Assembly (NCBI GenBank): GCA_023512835.1
Contig: CM042085.1
Coordinates: 36,906,324 to 36,970,323, forward strand
Source: Taxillus chinensis
Taxonomy: Eukaryota; Streptophyta; Magnoliopsida; Santalales; Loranthaceae
Length of the DNA: 64,000 bases
Reading direction: 5' to 3'
Below, in pieces: positions 1-9,759 of the stretch (positions are counted from its first letter, which is position 1; the number at the start of each line of letters is the position of its first letter). A program made the position numbers and the translations under genes. Below the pieces are notes generated by a model. That model searched no databases. It worked only from the letters and a program-made list of their open reading frames with translations, and was not told the origin of the DNA.

Positions 1-770
1 TTCTATTTTCATCTCTCTATTTTATTCTATCTCTCTTCTGGTACATTTGTTATGCCTTATTCTGAATTTTCTGGGTTTGTAAACATGATTATGGGGTAAA
101 ACCTTATTTCTAGGAGAGCAATGTAGCCCCCAAGGTCTTGTAATGTTCTGGATTACGGAATTTTGCTTGTTGTTATATGAAATTCTGGGTTTTTAATTAG
201 TTCATTAATGTTTAATGCAAAGTCTAATGTATGCATGGTTAGACTATCTCAGCCCTTGTCTAGGATGGAATTTGATGAACTAGATTTGACATTACATGAT
301 GGATCAAGTCTAAATTTGTTGAATTGGTTGTTTTCCTTTGAACACTTTTATTCTCATGGACTAAATGGTTTAAAAGACTTAAACTTCCCTTTTCATGGAC
401 CAAGTGTTAGGGCAGTGGGTGATGACCATTATAAACTTGGAATTAATTAAATGTTTTTAAGCAAGTGTTAAAACCAGAATATTGCAAGGCTGTGGGTGGT
501 GAAATTGTGAACCTAGAATCACTTAAACTAGTTGAAAACCTACAAGTGTAAATTGTGGACCAATCATCTCCCTAGATTTTGTTGAATTTACAAGTTTTAT
601 AGTTCTACTTAAATTACAAGTGTAATCAATTGTCCAGACATAAGCTTAAGCTTGGTGCTAGGTGCTTGCTGCCTAACATCAAGGCTACCTCCCTGTGGGT
701 TCGACAACCGGAGTCTTAATACTCCATTTTAATACTTGACCAGTGCACTTGCTGTAAATCCTATGAAACC
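1..770 (+). repeat. Athila-type LTR, 3' part (plus orientation)
   Basis: This stretch has no credible gene. The block around 112-140 (GGAGAGCAATGTAGCCCCC) matches the reverse complement of element A's LTR near 1971-1990. The stretch near 690-715 (CCCTGTGGGTTCGACAACC) is the LTR-end signature that A carries in the opposite orientation near 1420-1435. I infer a plus-oriented Athila-family LTR cut by the window start. Its exact 3' end is not clear and lies somewhere between 735 and 790. The short ORF at 208-450 is LTR sequence, not a gene. Confidence 0.65.
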
Positions 771-789
771 AATTTACTTAGGTCAATAA

Positions 790-1137
790 TGGAGCACTCT
801 TAACTATGTTCTCATTCCATACCGGGTCAACTCTCCGCACTTCATGCTTGCTGTATTCATAATCAGCTCAAGGAATGTTCTTCTCATTGATTCTCACCAG
901 ATCATTGAACGACAAGTGAGGAAGACTCAATTGGAACCCTTGCTCCTAAATCTATCTGCTACTGTAAGAGAGAGCAAACTTTTTGAGTTTATCGGACAAC
1001 CTCCCTTGGCCCCTAATGCAAAGCTGACTTTGGTGATCCGTGGCAAAGATACAGTGCCTCAACAACCCGACAAAGAGAGTTGTGGTGCCTTCGTCTGCTA
1101 CGTCATGCAAGCTCTCTTCAAGTTTGATAAATCCTAG
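790..1137 (+). pseudogene. Ulp1-like (C48) cysteine protease domain fragment, copia ORF3 relic
   Basis: An open frame of about 115 codons, with no start of its own, carries the catalytic half of a Ulp1/SENP-type protease. It shows a strand with YVLIPYRV, the histidine as PHFMLAVF (Phe replaces the usual Trp after His), the Asp strand LLIDSH, and the oxyanion Gln plus Cys as QQPDKESCGAFVCY. Downstream, 1138-1350 still aligns with the C-terminal tail (IFKYSK.YVP) and 3' UTR of copia B's ORF3, so this is a piece of a B-like copia element in opposite orientation. The tail is cut off from the main frame by a stop at 1135-1137. Upstream it abuts an Athila LTR; downstream it ends at element A's LTR. 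C48 proteases cleave SUMO or process SUMO precursors; activity of this fragment is unlikely. Confidence 0.7.
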
Positions 1138-1356
1138 AATAATGTACTTAACTACTCAAAGGGGCAGATGATGCAGTTACGGGAGCTAATAGCAGTAATG
1201 ATTTTCAAGTATAGTAAGCTTTATGTTCCATAAATGTTTATTCTATGTACTGAAGCTGAAATTGTGTACTTGCTGCTGTGAATTAATGAATGGAGCAATT
1301 ATCTTTATCTCTGTGTATTTATCTTACTACCTCTTTATAATCTAGGGTTAAGCTAC

Positions 1357-2805
1357 TGTCGTTTAAATCCCTTCTCAAAATATTAATTCCCTTAACTAAT
1401 GCTAAATAGAATAGCGACAAGAAAGGGGTCGATCCCACAGAGATTACCAAGTTATCTAGCTTTAACTCAAATCACTAAATTAATCTTGCTTAAAACAATG
1501 TCTCGGCAAACAAAATTGTGTTTTAAAATTATTTTACTGAAAACAGAATTGCAATTGAAATAACTAAAAAAAACGTTGGATTTAGAATCAAGGATTAAGG
1601 CATCTAGGGTCACAATTTCACCTCCCTATGTTATCTCTACTGGTTCATGGTATTAGGGTCGTCTGATTGAAAACATGCTAAACATAAGCCAAGGACAACA
1701 AATGGTCATTGAGGTCCTTTTAAGAGTTGTATGCTAGAATGGTCATCTAAACACAAAACATGCAAAGCCAATAAATCATACTTGCAAAAGGATAATGATC
1801 ACACCAATTACAAATAAGTTATAAATCTCAATCCGCCCCAGACTAGGGCTAAAAATACCAAGGTGTACATCCAAAGATAGAAATTAAGAACAAATTCATA
1901 AAACATGCAAAACTCAATCATCCAAACCCAATATTCATAAACACAGCAAAACAACAAGGGGGCTACATTGCTCCCCTAGATTATAAGAACTACTCACGCA
2001 TGATTACAAGCAAAACCATAGCAGTAAAGCTAAACATCTTCTTCTAATCCACGCACACAACAAGGCTTCAAATCCAGGCTCCAAAATCCGCGACGGTTGA
2101 CTGCGATGGCTGCTCTCCTAGGTCAAGGAGCAGCCTCCAAGTCGTGAAGCCTCTCTCTCTCTCTAAAAATGTGTAGGGGGGTCTAGTTATGATAGCAGGG
2201 GGCGTGGAGCCTTTATTTATAGAGGTTGGATGGGCTTTGAGGTGTGTACCCTAGCCCATCTATCAAAACGACGTAGTTTTGATAAGTGACACTCCAAACT
2301 TTAAAATCTCTATCTTCCATCCACAATTTGGACATGGGCCTTCAGGAACAAATGATCAGCATGGAAAAACGATAGGATCGGTCCAAAAATATCTCTACAC
2401 GTCAATTTGCACGTGATATAGTGAATTCACATGCAGCTCCAAATCAACTCAAACTTCTCCCCAAGCTTCCTTGCATCCTATAGAGGCCTGAGAAGCAAAA
2501 ATATGCTTGCACGTGAAATGGGTGAATTCACGTGCAGCTCCAAATGCTCTGAAATTTCTGTGGTAGGTAGAGGACATCATTCTAAGCAACTTTTGTTCTT
2601 GCACGCCAATTGTTTGAGGCCATCTACTATATCAAAAGTGAGCTCCAAAATCTGCCAAAACAGCTTAAAAACGCATGTATTTGCAAATAGCATCTTCCTA
2701 GGGGTTAGAGCAAATATATATGATATGTGAAGCAATAAGGCTCTAATCATGCTCTTAAACATCCTAAATAAACACTAGAATAGCGGCATAAAATGCACGT
2801 TATCA
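1357..2805 (-). repeat. 3' LTR of element A
   Basis: On the minus strand it begins TGATAACGTGCATTTTATGC at 2805 and probably ends with CGACA at 1357, giving TG...CA ends and about 1449 bp. The end region holds the Athila-like CTGTGGGATCGACC block (about 1420-1433). The U3 part (2395-2540) carries repeated CACGTG-type inverted motifs. The 3' boundary is inferred from the TG/CA rule, not from a second LTR copy. The short ORFs at 2431-2762 are not genes. Confidence 0.65.
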
Positions 2806-4388
2806 AATACACCACACTTGAACCACTGCTTGTCCTCAAGCAAAAACATACAAGCATGCAAAAATAAAATAAACACGCAGTCAAACGGAAGAAAAATAAA
2901 ATAACAATCAAGGAGAATCATGGTTTCCTAAGCATGCAACTCTAGCATGATGAAATGGGAATTTAAGCATCAAAATGAGTCATAGCTTAGTTCATTCATG
3001 TCCATATCCCTAGTCCAACAACCATGCAATATCACCACTTAAATTTCAGATATGAGCAAACAATCCATGATAAAATAGCACCTAGTTTCCCTTTAAGTTC
3101 TTACCAAGGATAAGCAGCCTCACTCAAATATAATAATTCTCAAGCCCAATACCTATCAATGAACAATGGATGGAAAACTCTATCTCTACACTCGCCATCA
3201 GCTATTGATTAAGTACTTGCCAAGCAATCATGAGAGTTCCCTATTGTGCTCATCAAAGAAAACACACCCTCTATTCTACTTTATTTGAACTCACACGCTA
3301 GTCTAAACTCAATAAACTCACACTCCATTCTAATAACTGATAAAACAAAATCATGAGCTAAGGGTTGAGCTCAACACTCTCAAATGAACAAAACTGAGCC
3401 AATGTGGCTACAAATCTAAACAATCACACATAAACATCAAGCCATTGCGGCTTTTATTATGAATCTATCTCTTTTGTTTTTTTTTTTTTTTTTTTTTAGT
3501 AATAACCTTACAAGGTTGCATTTTATGCTCTCCCTTGATGGATTATTCACTCTTTTTTTTTACTCACATAACACATAAATAAGACTGATTTTTCTAATGC
3601 ATACCCCTTGCCATTTTGCTACATAAGGAGAGACAAAAATTCATTGATGTCTCACATCCCATTTTGCAATTAAGTGATGGCTTTTTCACATTCTATATCA
3701 CAGCCTTTTTCAATAATATCACAAAATAAAGAAAAGGATGCGAAGACAGTCACAGTGACTTAGAGGTCTTGCACCCTAACTCCACACACCAAACACTGAG
3801 CACTAATAAGTAATCACATGCTTACTTGACTCCTACCATTAAATAACCAATGTTGAATGCAAGAAGAGTAGCAATTATTACCCATACCCTAAAATGGCAC
3901 TCAAAGGCTAAAGAAAAGTCGTTCTCATTTTTCATTTCTTTTTCACTCAACTTTAAGGGTTACTTAGGTCTATCATAGCATTTCATGTTTAACTAATATT
4001 CAAAACTCAGCTCCAAAAACATGGTGATATCATTCAAAAGATAAAGACATGATCAAACTAAATTAGAGCACATTTTAACTACTTAAAAACCCTTATCACA
4101 ACATGATACTAATGTGGCATAAAAAATTAAATTTTAAGCCAAAATTGCATACTTAATATCCATGCCTCCACAAGCAAATCATTCAAGCAAACAACTCAAA
4201 CAATCATGCAACTAAAAACAGTTTTTTTTGTTTTAAATAAATAACTAACAAACTATCTAAGATAAAATTATAAATAAAACATGCAATCACAACATAAAAG
4301 ACAAGCAAGTGGCTCAAGTCACTCCCCATACACCACACTTAAAATATGCTATGTCCTCATGGCATAAAATAGGGAGTAGGAAAAACAC
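2806..4388 (-). other. Untranslated 3' region of element A with polypurine tract
   Basis: About 1.6 kb of A-rich sequence lies between the ORF3 stop and the 3' LTR. No gene is visible. Two copies of a motif, TTAAGTGTGGTGTA (near 4327-4341) and TTCAAGTGTGGTGTA (2808-2822), bracket the region on the minus strand. The second directly abuts the LTR and is the likely polypurine tract. Both are preceded by a GAGGAC(A) block, so the pair looks like a duplicated tract. A long T run (3476-3499) and a short one (3554-3562) lie inside. Confidence 0.55.
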
Positions 4389-6767
4389 TTACCCCTGGTT
4401 TGGCACACTATAATAGTAGATGACATTGGCCACCATTCGTCGCACCTGAGCCACAAAGTCAACCGACGTCTCGTCGTGCACTTCCCAAGTTTCCTTCCCT
4501 TGCAGAATAGCCATCATGTAGTAGCAAGCAAATATCCCACAGCTGAATTGGTTAGGCTGTTAGGGAATTTGTATTTCGTTGTAGTGAATAAAAGGGAGCT
4601 TGTCCGCCAACAAGCCTTCTTTGATCATCGCCACTTTGATTCGTTTGATGAACCCATGCACTAACTGTCTTTTCCGTCTGGCAAACCCTTCGCCTTGGAT
4701 TGGATCATATAGCACGGCATGTCCTATATCCAGATTCAAATGGACCAATCATAGTGGCGGTCAATGTGCACCGGAATCAGCACCTCATGCATACCATGCC
4801 AAGGGCGGTGCTCTTCATTCTCACCATTGATGCGTTGGCGCCACACCTCGTCGGACAAGGGTTGATTGAATATCTCGCACAGCATGATGTAGTTATGAGG
4901 CTCAGCCTCCACTACATAGCGCATGGTCCTGCAGAAGAGGTCTATCTCTTCGGAGTAGAGATATTCATTCTCTGAGATCCTCTTTAGGCCAAAAGGGGTG
5001 AAGATATCATTATCCCGTGTAAAGCGAGCCCTCTGAACCGTGGAATTGATGAACTCTTCAAATGCTACTTGGGTCTCGTCGGATGATAAAGCTGGATTAA
5101 TGATTAAATGGATAGGAGGGCCAAGAAGGTCTTCAGGTTCAGCAGGCATGTATGTACCCCAAGAGACACGATGTATAACAGGCACAAGAGCCTGAGAATA
5201 TGCAGGATCAGTAAAAGGCTGGAAGGGTGAATACCCTTCTGCTGGCTCTGTCTCCTCTTGAGGCTGGAAGGGTGAATACCCTGTTGCTGGCTCTGCCTCC
5301 TCTGGATGATAGTAGGATGGCCTAGCTGAAGATTCTGGTTGAGGTGGATCCGCTTGGGCTGGATAAGAAACTTCAGGGGATGGAGAGGGTTCTTCATCAG
5401 ATATCTCCACTATAGGAGAACGTTTTGATGCTTTCCTCTTGCTCAAGGCCTTCTGGATTTTGCCTAGGAGGCCTTTGACTTCTTTGTTGTCCTTCCTCAG
5501 GGCTTCCACCTCGCGCTGGGTTCTGGCATTTGCCTCCCTGAGCTGCTGTGTTTCTTGCCTCCAAGCTTCGGCAGATGCAGCAGGAGGAGCTTCTGGGGCT
5601 TCCCATGCTCTAGGAGATGCATGAGCAGCTACATCTGGGGCCTCCCATGCTCTAGGAGATGCATGAGCAGCTATGTCTAGGGCCTCCCATGCTCTGGTTC
5701 GAGGTCGTGAAGTAGCTTGTTGGTCTCCAGAGATGAAGGCCATTAATTCTTCAAATTGGGCACGAGTGATGTGCCCATTAGTGACTGCCCAATTAATGAC
5801 CTCCACTTCGCTCACCACCTGCCCACGAATGCCTTGAAAGAAATTGAAAATATCTTCTTTGTGTACATTGAACTGCATGTACATGGCAGTGAGTCTGTAT
5901 AGAGTCTACTTCCTTTGATCCAAATGAGGAGAGGTCTCCCTTGCAAAGTCAGTGGATCGCTCCACATGAACCTTGTGCCTGGCGGGTGTGTGATGGAGGA
6001 GGAACATTGGTTGCCCAATGACCTCTGGTACTGATCCCCAAACCCCCTTCAGCATGCAATACTCTTAACACCCAGTGAGAAGGAAAAGTGATGATATCCA
6101 TGGAGGAAAAATGCAAAGCAGGCATGCTTTGAAATATCAAACACAAAAATCTGCCATTTATCTGCTTTGATGAGTTTTTCTTCCACCATTTAAAAATGGT
6201 AGTGGCCCAATCCACATTCAGCATATGATCAATGCTATACATGAACTCCAAGTGTGGCTTAGGCACACTATCTATCCCACTGGTCTGAATTAATAAGCAT
6301 TTCCCTACCAGGTAGGCTAGGAATCTAAATCTTCCAACAAAACCATTCTTGGTATACTGCCTTCGACTTTGAAATTTTTTAGCATAGTTGCATGCAGTAC
6401 CAAATTCTCCTAGGCTTAGCTGAGGGAAGCTATCACTGGGTGCAGGGAGGTTAAAGCAATGTCTAATAATTTCAGGGGTAATTCTTACATAAACCCCTTG
6501 CACAACCCCTATCAGTTCATCCTCACTCACATAGACAGATGCATAAAATTCTTGTAGGGCAGAGTAGGAATTAGCTGGCTGGGCAGATACTAACCTTTGT
6601 AGTCCCAGATTTTGAATTTTAAGAGCCACCTCTCTAACCCAGCCCAGCTCTGAAGCCTCCAAAGCCTGCATATCAAGAGCATGCCCCAAGAGTATCTCCT
6701 CCTCGGGTTGGCTATCAGCACTAGGTGAGTGCACCTCCTCCTGGCAAGTCCTCCTTGTGCGCACCAT
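4389..6767 (-). pseudogene. ORF3 of Athila A: plant-transposon domain, linker, Ulp1-like protease
   Basis: The likely start is MVRTRRTCQEEV at 6767. Residues about 35-260 match the family that databases call putative plant transposon protein domain: EFYASVYV, ITPEIIRHCFNLP, FLAYLVGKCLL and DIITFP, the last three also found in copia B's ORF3. After a frameshift near 5950-5990 and a stop near 5908 the frame resumes at 5884. It then holds three tandem SPRAWEAP-type repeats, a coiled-coil-like Glu/Arg stretch, a basic cluster KRKASKR, a SUMO-interaction-like IVEISDEE (5390-5413), two GYSPFQP repeats and finally a Ulp1-like domain. That domain reads VLIPVHIDRHYD, then a frameshift that removes the catalytic His-Trp (about 4745), LYDPIQ, a stop at about 4545, and the nucleophile motif QFSCGIFACYY (about 4505-4535), ending at the stop 4389-4391. 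The gene is broken but fully traceable. Its position after pol matches env-like ORFs of Athila, yet I see no signal peptide or membrane helix. Confidence 0.75.
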
Positions 6768-6891
6768 CTTTGGAATGAGAATAAAGAGCAAAGAGCAGAA
6801 AACTGAAGAGCAAAAGAGCAAAAGAGCAGAGTTTCTCTAATACTCAGATCTGGAGTGATTTTGGTGTGGAAGCCTTTGAAGATGGCCTCTC

Positions 6892-6899
6892 TATATATA
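6892..6899 (-). promoter_or_regulatory. Candidate TATA box for ORF3 of element A
   Basis: TATATATA lies 125 bp upstream of the ORF3 ATG at 6767. It is followed on the minus strand by a CT-rich leader with repeated TTTTGCTC and CTCTTTGCTC units (about 6780-6830). This is the usual geometry of a plant core promoter. Equivalent TATA boxes precede ORF3 in elements B and C. Confidence 0.5.
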
Positions 6900-7610
6900 G
6901 CGTGCAAAAGGAAAGATGCTCCAATTGGCGTGATACACGTGCCCCTAAATTTTCAGAGTGTTCTGACCAAAATAGCCCTTGCACGTGAATTGGTTGAATT
7001 GGCGTGCAGGTCAGAATCGTCCCAAACTTTGGTGGTGGGTCTCCCTTGAGCTGGCAAGCAATAGTCCCTTCTGCACGTGAATTGTTTGAAGCTTCTAGGA
7101 GGGCTAAAATCGGTAGTTTGCATTTTTGAGCCTCCAGATGACAGCTAGCAATTCGCGTGCAAGAGTAAACGTGATTCACATGGTCTTGATCTACCATTCC
7201 AGAAAGTTACAGCTCAAGAGTAAACGTGAATTCACGTGCAAATTCACATTCAGGCCCAAACTGGCCCAAATTTCTCCACTTAGTTGCTTGTGCATTATGG
7301 ACCATCTTTAAGTCTTGCACGTGAATTGTTTGAGCCCATCTTCAAGCACTTTTGGGCTTTACTTGCTCCTTGCTCCTTGACTTTGACTTTAAAAATAATT
7401 CCACAAGTTCAGGACCCAATAATTTGCTCATCCTGCAAATGGTTAGTTAAGAAAGAAGCAAAGTCTCCTGCACAATGGTTAGCTTGCAAACAAATTTATT
7501 GAATAAAATAAATAAAAGAAAATAACTTAAAATAAAACATAGCAATAAACATTGGGTTGCCTCCCAACCAACGCTTTATTTAAAGTCTGTAGCTAGACTT
7601 TCAGTTATGA
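6900..7610 (-). other. Spacer between pol and ORF3 of element A
   Basis: No gene is visible. Just after the integrase stop, 7551-7600 carries a block that reads GGTTGGGAGGCAACCC on the minus strand, able to form a GGTTG/CAACC hairpin; a related block follows pol in element C (37663-37715). Between 6930 and 7330 there are at least six copies of GCACGTGAATT-like or GGCGTGCAGG-like motifs in both orientations, several containing the G-box core CACGTG. The same motif family occurs in A's LTR and in solo LTR J. Confidence 0.5.
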
Positions 7611-8909
7611 TCATGCAATGGTGAAAGAGAGGGAATCAACTATCTCCCTCTGAGTTGAATCAAAGTATGGTTTCAGTCTATTGCCATTCACCCAAAATTT
7701 CTTGCCATCTACAGCTTGGAGCTCAAAGCTCCCATATGGCTTCTTATCAACTATCACAAAAGGTCCCATCCACTTGGACCTTAATTTTCCAGGAAATAAC
7801 CTCAACCTTGTGTTAAATAGAAGAACTTTCTGCCCTAAAGTTAAAGGTTCATTGTTGAGTTGCCTATCATGCCATTTCTTAGTTCTTTCTTTGTAAAATT
7901 TAGCACTATCATAGGCATCCAGCCTAAGCTCGTCTAACTCAATTAATTGAGTCATCCTAAGCTCCTTGATTTCTTGTGGGTTAAAATTTAACTTCTTCAA
8001 GGCCCAATGAGCCTTGTGTTCTAGTTCCACAGGCAAGTGACATGCCTTACCATATAGAATACGGTAAGGTGACATCCCAATGGGAGTTTTGTAAGCTGTC
8101 CTATATGCCCATAAGGCTTCATCAAGCCTTTGAGACCAATCTTTCCTATTGGCTCCAACAGTTTTCTCTAAAATGACCTTAATCTCTCTATTGGACACTT
8201 CTGCTTGTCCATTAGCTTGCGGGTGGTAGGCTAAAGACTTCCTATGAGTGACACCATACTTGTTCAATAATTTGTCAAACAATTTGTTGCAGAAATGACT
8301 ACCCTCATCACTGATTATAGCCCTTGGTGTCCCAAAACGGCTAAAGATGTTCCTAGTAAGGAAGTGAGTCACAACCCTAGCATCATTCACTCTTGTAGGA
8401 ATAGCTTCTACCCACTTAAACACATAATCCACAGCAAGCAAAATGTATGAATACCCATCAGAATTGGGGAATGGCCCCATGAAGTCAATGCCCCAAATGT
8501 CAAAAATTTCAACTGGAAGGATTCCAGTTAAGGGCATCTCATTTTTCCTAGACAGACCACCTACCCTTTGACATCTATCACACTTTTTGATGTAGACATA
8601 GGTGTCTTTCACCATGTGAGGCCAATATAAGCCACACTGCATGATCTTAGCCACAGTTCTCTGCACCCCAAAGTGGCCCCCATAATGTGATGAATGACAA
8701 TGGTATATTATGTCATCTATCTCCTCCTCAAGGACACACCTTCTAATTATTTGGTCTGGACACCTCCTATAGAGAATAAGGTCTTCCCAAATGTATTTCT
8801 TAGCATCCACTACCAACCTCTTTCGCTGATGGTAGTCCAATTGCTTGGGTATAAACCCAGTGGCTAAATAATTTGCTATGTCAGCAAACCAAGGAAAATG
8901 ATGCATCAC
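7611..8909 (-). pseudogene. Athila-type integrase (pol C-terminal part), element A
   Basis: A 432-codon open frame encodes the end of a gypsy polyprotein. It starts within the RNase H-integrase linker ([14 protein letters not shown]). It then has the HHCC zinc domain ([10 protein letters not shown] ... CDRCQ), the DDE core ([17 protein letters not shown], and the Glu in [14 protein letters not shown]), the [20 protein letters not shown] region, and a [17 protein letters not shown]-terminal domain, with no chromodomain. Integrase joins retrotransposon cDNA to the host chromosome. The frame is open throughout, which is unusual here, but it has no genuine ATG: the first 2-3 codons are filler DNA copied from its own 8306-8328 region, and everything upstream in pol is lost. 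It is therefore a truncated gene. Confidence 0.9.
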
Positions 8910-8926
8910 TGATTATAGCCCTTGGT
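8904..8926. other. 23-bp templated filler at the A/B junction
   Basis: 8904-8926 is an exact copy of 8306-8328, inside A's own integrase gene about 600 bp away and in the same orientation. It lies exactly where A's coding sequence stops and copia B's LTR starts. Its last 5-6 bases (TTGGT, then A) also occur in the LTR at 58964-58969. Confidence 0.8.
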
Positions 8927-9615
8927 ACTGGAATCCTTATTTCGTGTCAGCACTTCCTTACTCCGTATGAATGAGAAGTCCGGAGAGCTTACTCTATATC
9001 AGCGCTTTCTTACTCCGCATAAGTCAAAAGGACCAGATGGCTTACTCCGTATTAGTGCATCCTTACTCCGTATGAGTAAAAGGTCGGATTCCTTACTTCG
9101 CATCTCTTTTCCTTACTCCGTGCGAATAAAGGACTTCGGTCCTTATTCTGCACAAGTCGTTCCTTACTCCGTATGTATGAAAGACTCGGATTCTTTACTC
9201 CGTGTCTTCTTGTCCTTAGTCTGTTTGACTGGAAGACTTAGCTTTTTATTCTACGATAACTATCTCTTACTCCGTGCTATTTGTAGACTAGGATTCTTAA
9301 TCCGCATCTGTTTGACTTAGTCCGTTTAAAGTGTTTAGATGCAAAATCCTTAGTCCTTAGCTTTAAGTGTTTAGTCTGCACGAATGATCCTTATTCCGTA
9401 TAAAGTGAAGACTTGGTTATTTACCAAGTGTTTGACAACACTCACTCTTGTCCGGATCAGGATTATATATCTTGTCCTCTGATTTACTCTCACGAGTGAA
9501 GGTCTGGATTAAGATCATATCTTCTGCAACAATTTAAGATAAAACATGCAATGTCTCAAATCAAATTACATAGGTTTTATATACATTATCCAAATTCTGG
9601 GTTTGATCCAACAAT
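8922..9615 (-). repeat. Truncated 3' LTR of copia B
   Basis: It begins on the minus strand TGTTGGATCAAACCCAG at 9615, directly after the polypurine tract, and runs about 690 bp before being cut at the junction with element A. It aligns over its whole length with 58964-59656 in B's 5' LTR. About half of the 1.43-kb LTR is missing. The LTR is dominated by a degenerate repeat with core CTTACTCCG, spaced roughly every 25-40 bp (8950-9440). Confidence 0.85.
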
Positions 9616-9624
9616 CTCCCCCAA
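9616..9624 (-). other. Polypurine tract of copia B
   Basis: GGGGGAGAT on the minus strand ends exactly one base before the LTR start TGTTGG. It primes plus-strand DNA synthesis in copia elements. Its place downstream of ORF3 shows that ORF3 lies inside the element rather than in flanking DNA. The 135 bp between it and the ORF3 stop is an AT-rich 3' untranslated stretch. Confidence 0.85.
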
Positions 9625-9759
9625 TTATGGATATGCCAAAACCCTTTGTAATCTGATCTGGTAAGTGAAGTAAAAAGATAACATACAGAAATAAAGATGA
9701 CTTCCATTTTTATTAGATCAGCAACAAAGTACAATTCAGCCTTGATACATGAATTTACA

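Larger units (their letters stand above)
1357..8926 (-). mobile_element. Element A: 5'-truncated Athila (Ty3/gypsy) retrotransposon
   Basis: Read on the minus strand, A has integrase (8909-7611), a spacer, ORF3 (6767-4389), a long 3' untranslated region, a purine-rich AAGTGTGGTG tract just before the LTR, and a 3' LTR (2805-1357). Gag, protease, reverse transcriptase and the 5' LTR are missing. The break at 8904-8926 joins copia B's LTR through a 23-bp filler. Lineage is called from the integrase and from the conserved GGGAGGCAACCC block after pol, shared with element C. No target duplication can be tested because one end is lost. Confidence 0.8.

Noticed and set aside
790..1137. Host SUMO protease exon.
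   Set aside because: Its downstream non-coding sequence matches copia B's ORF3 3' region, and it is bracketed by LTR sequence.
5949..6821. Envelope-like protein for A's ORF3, suggested by its position after pol.
   Set aside because: No signal peptide or convincing membrane helix in the deduced protein; homology to B's ORF3 and a C-terminal protease-like domain fit better. The hydrophobic MLFCSSVFCSLLF start lies upstream of the likely ATG at 6767.
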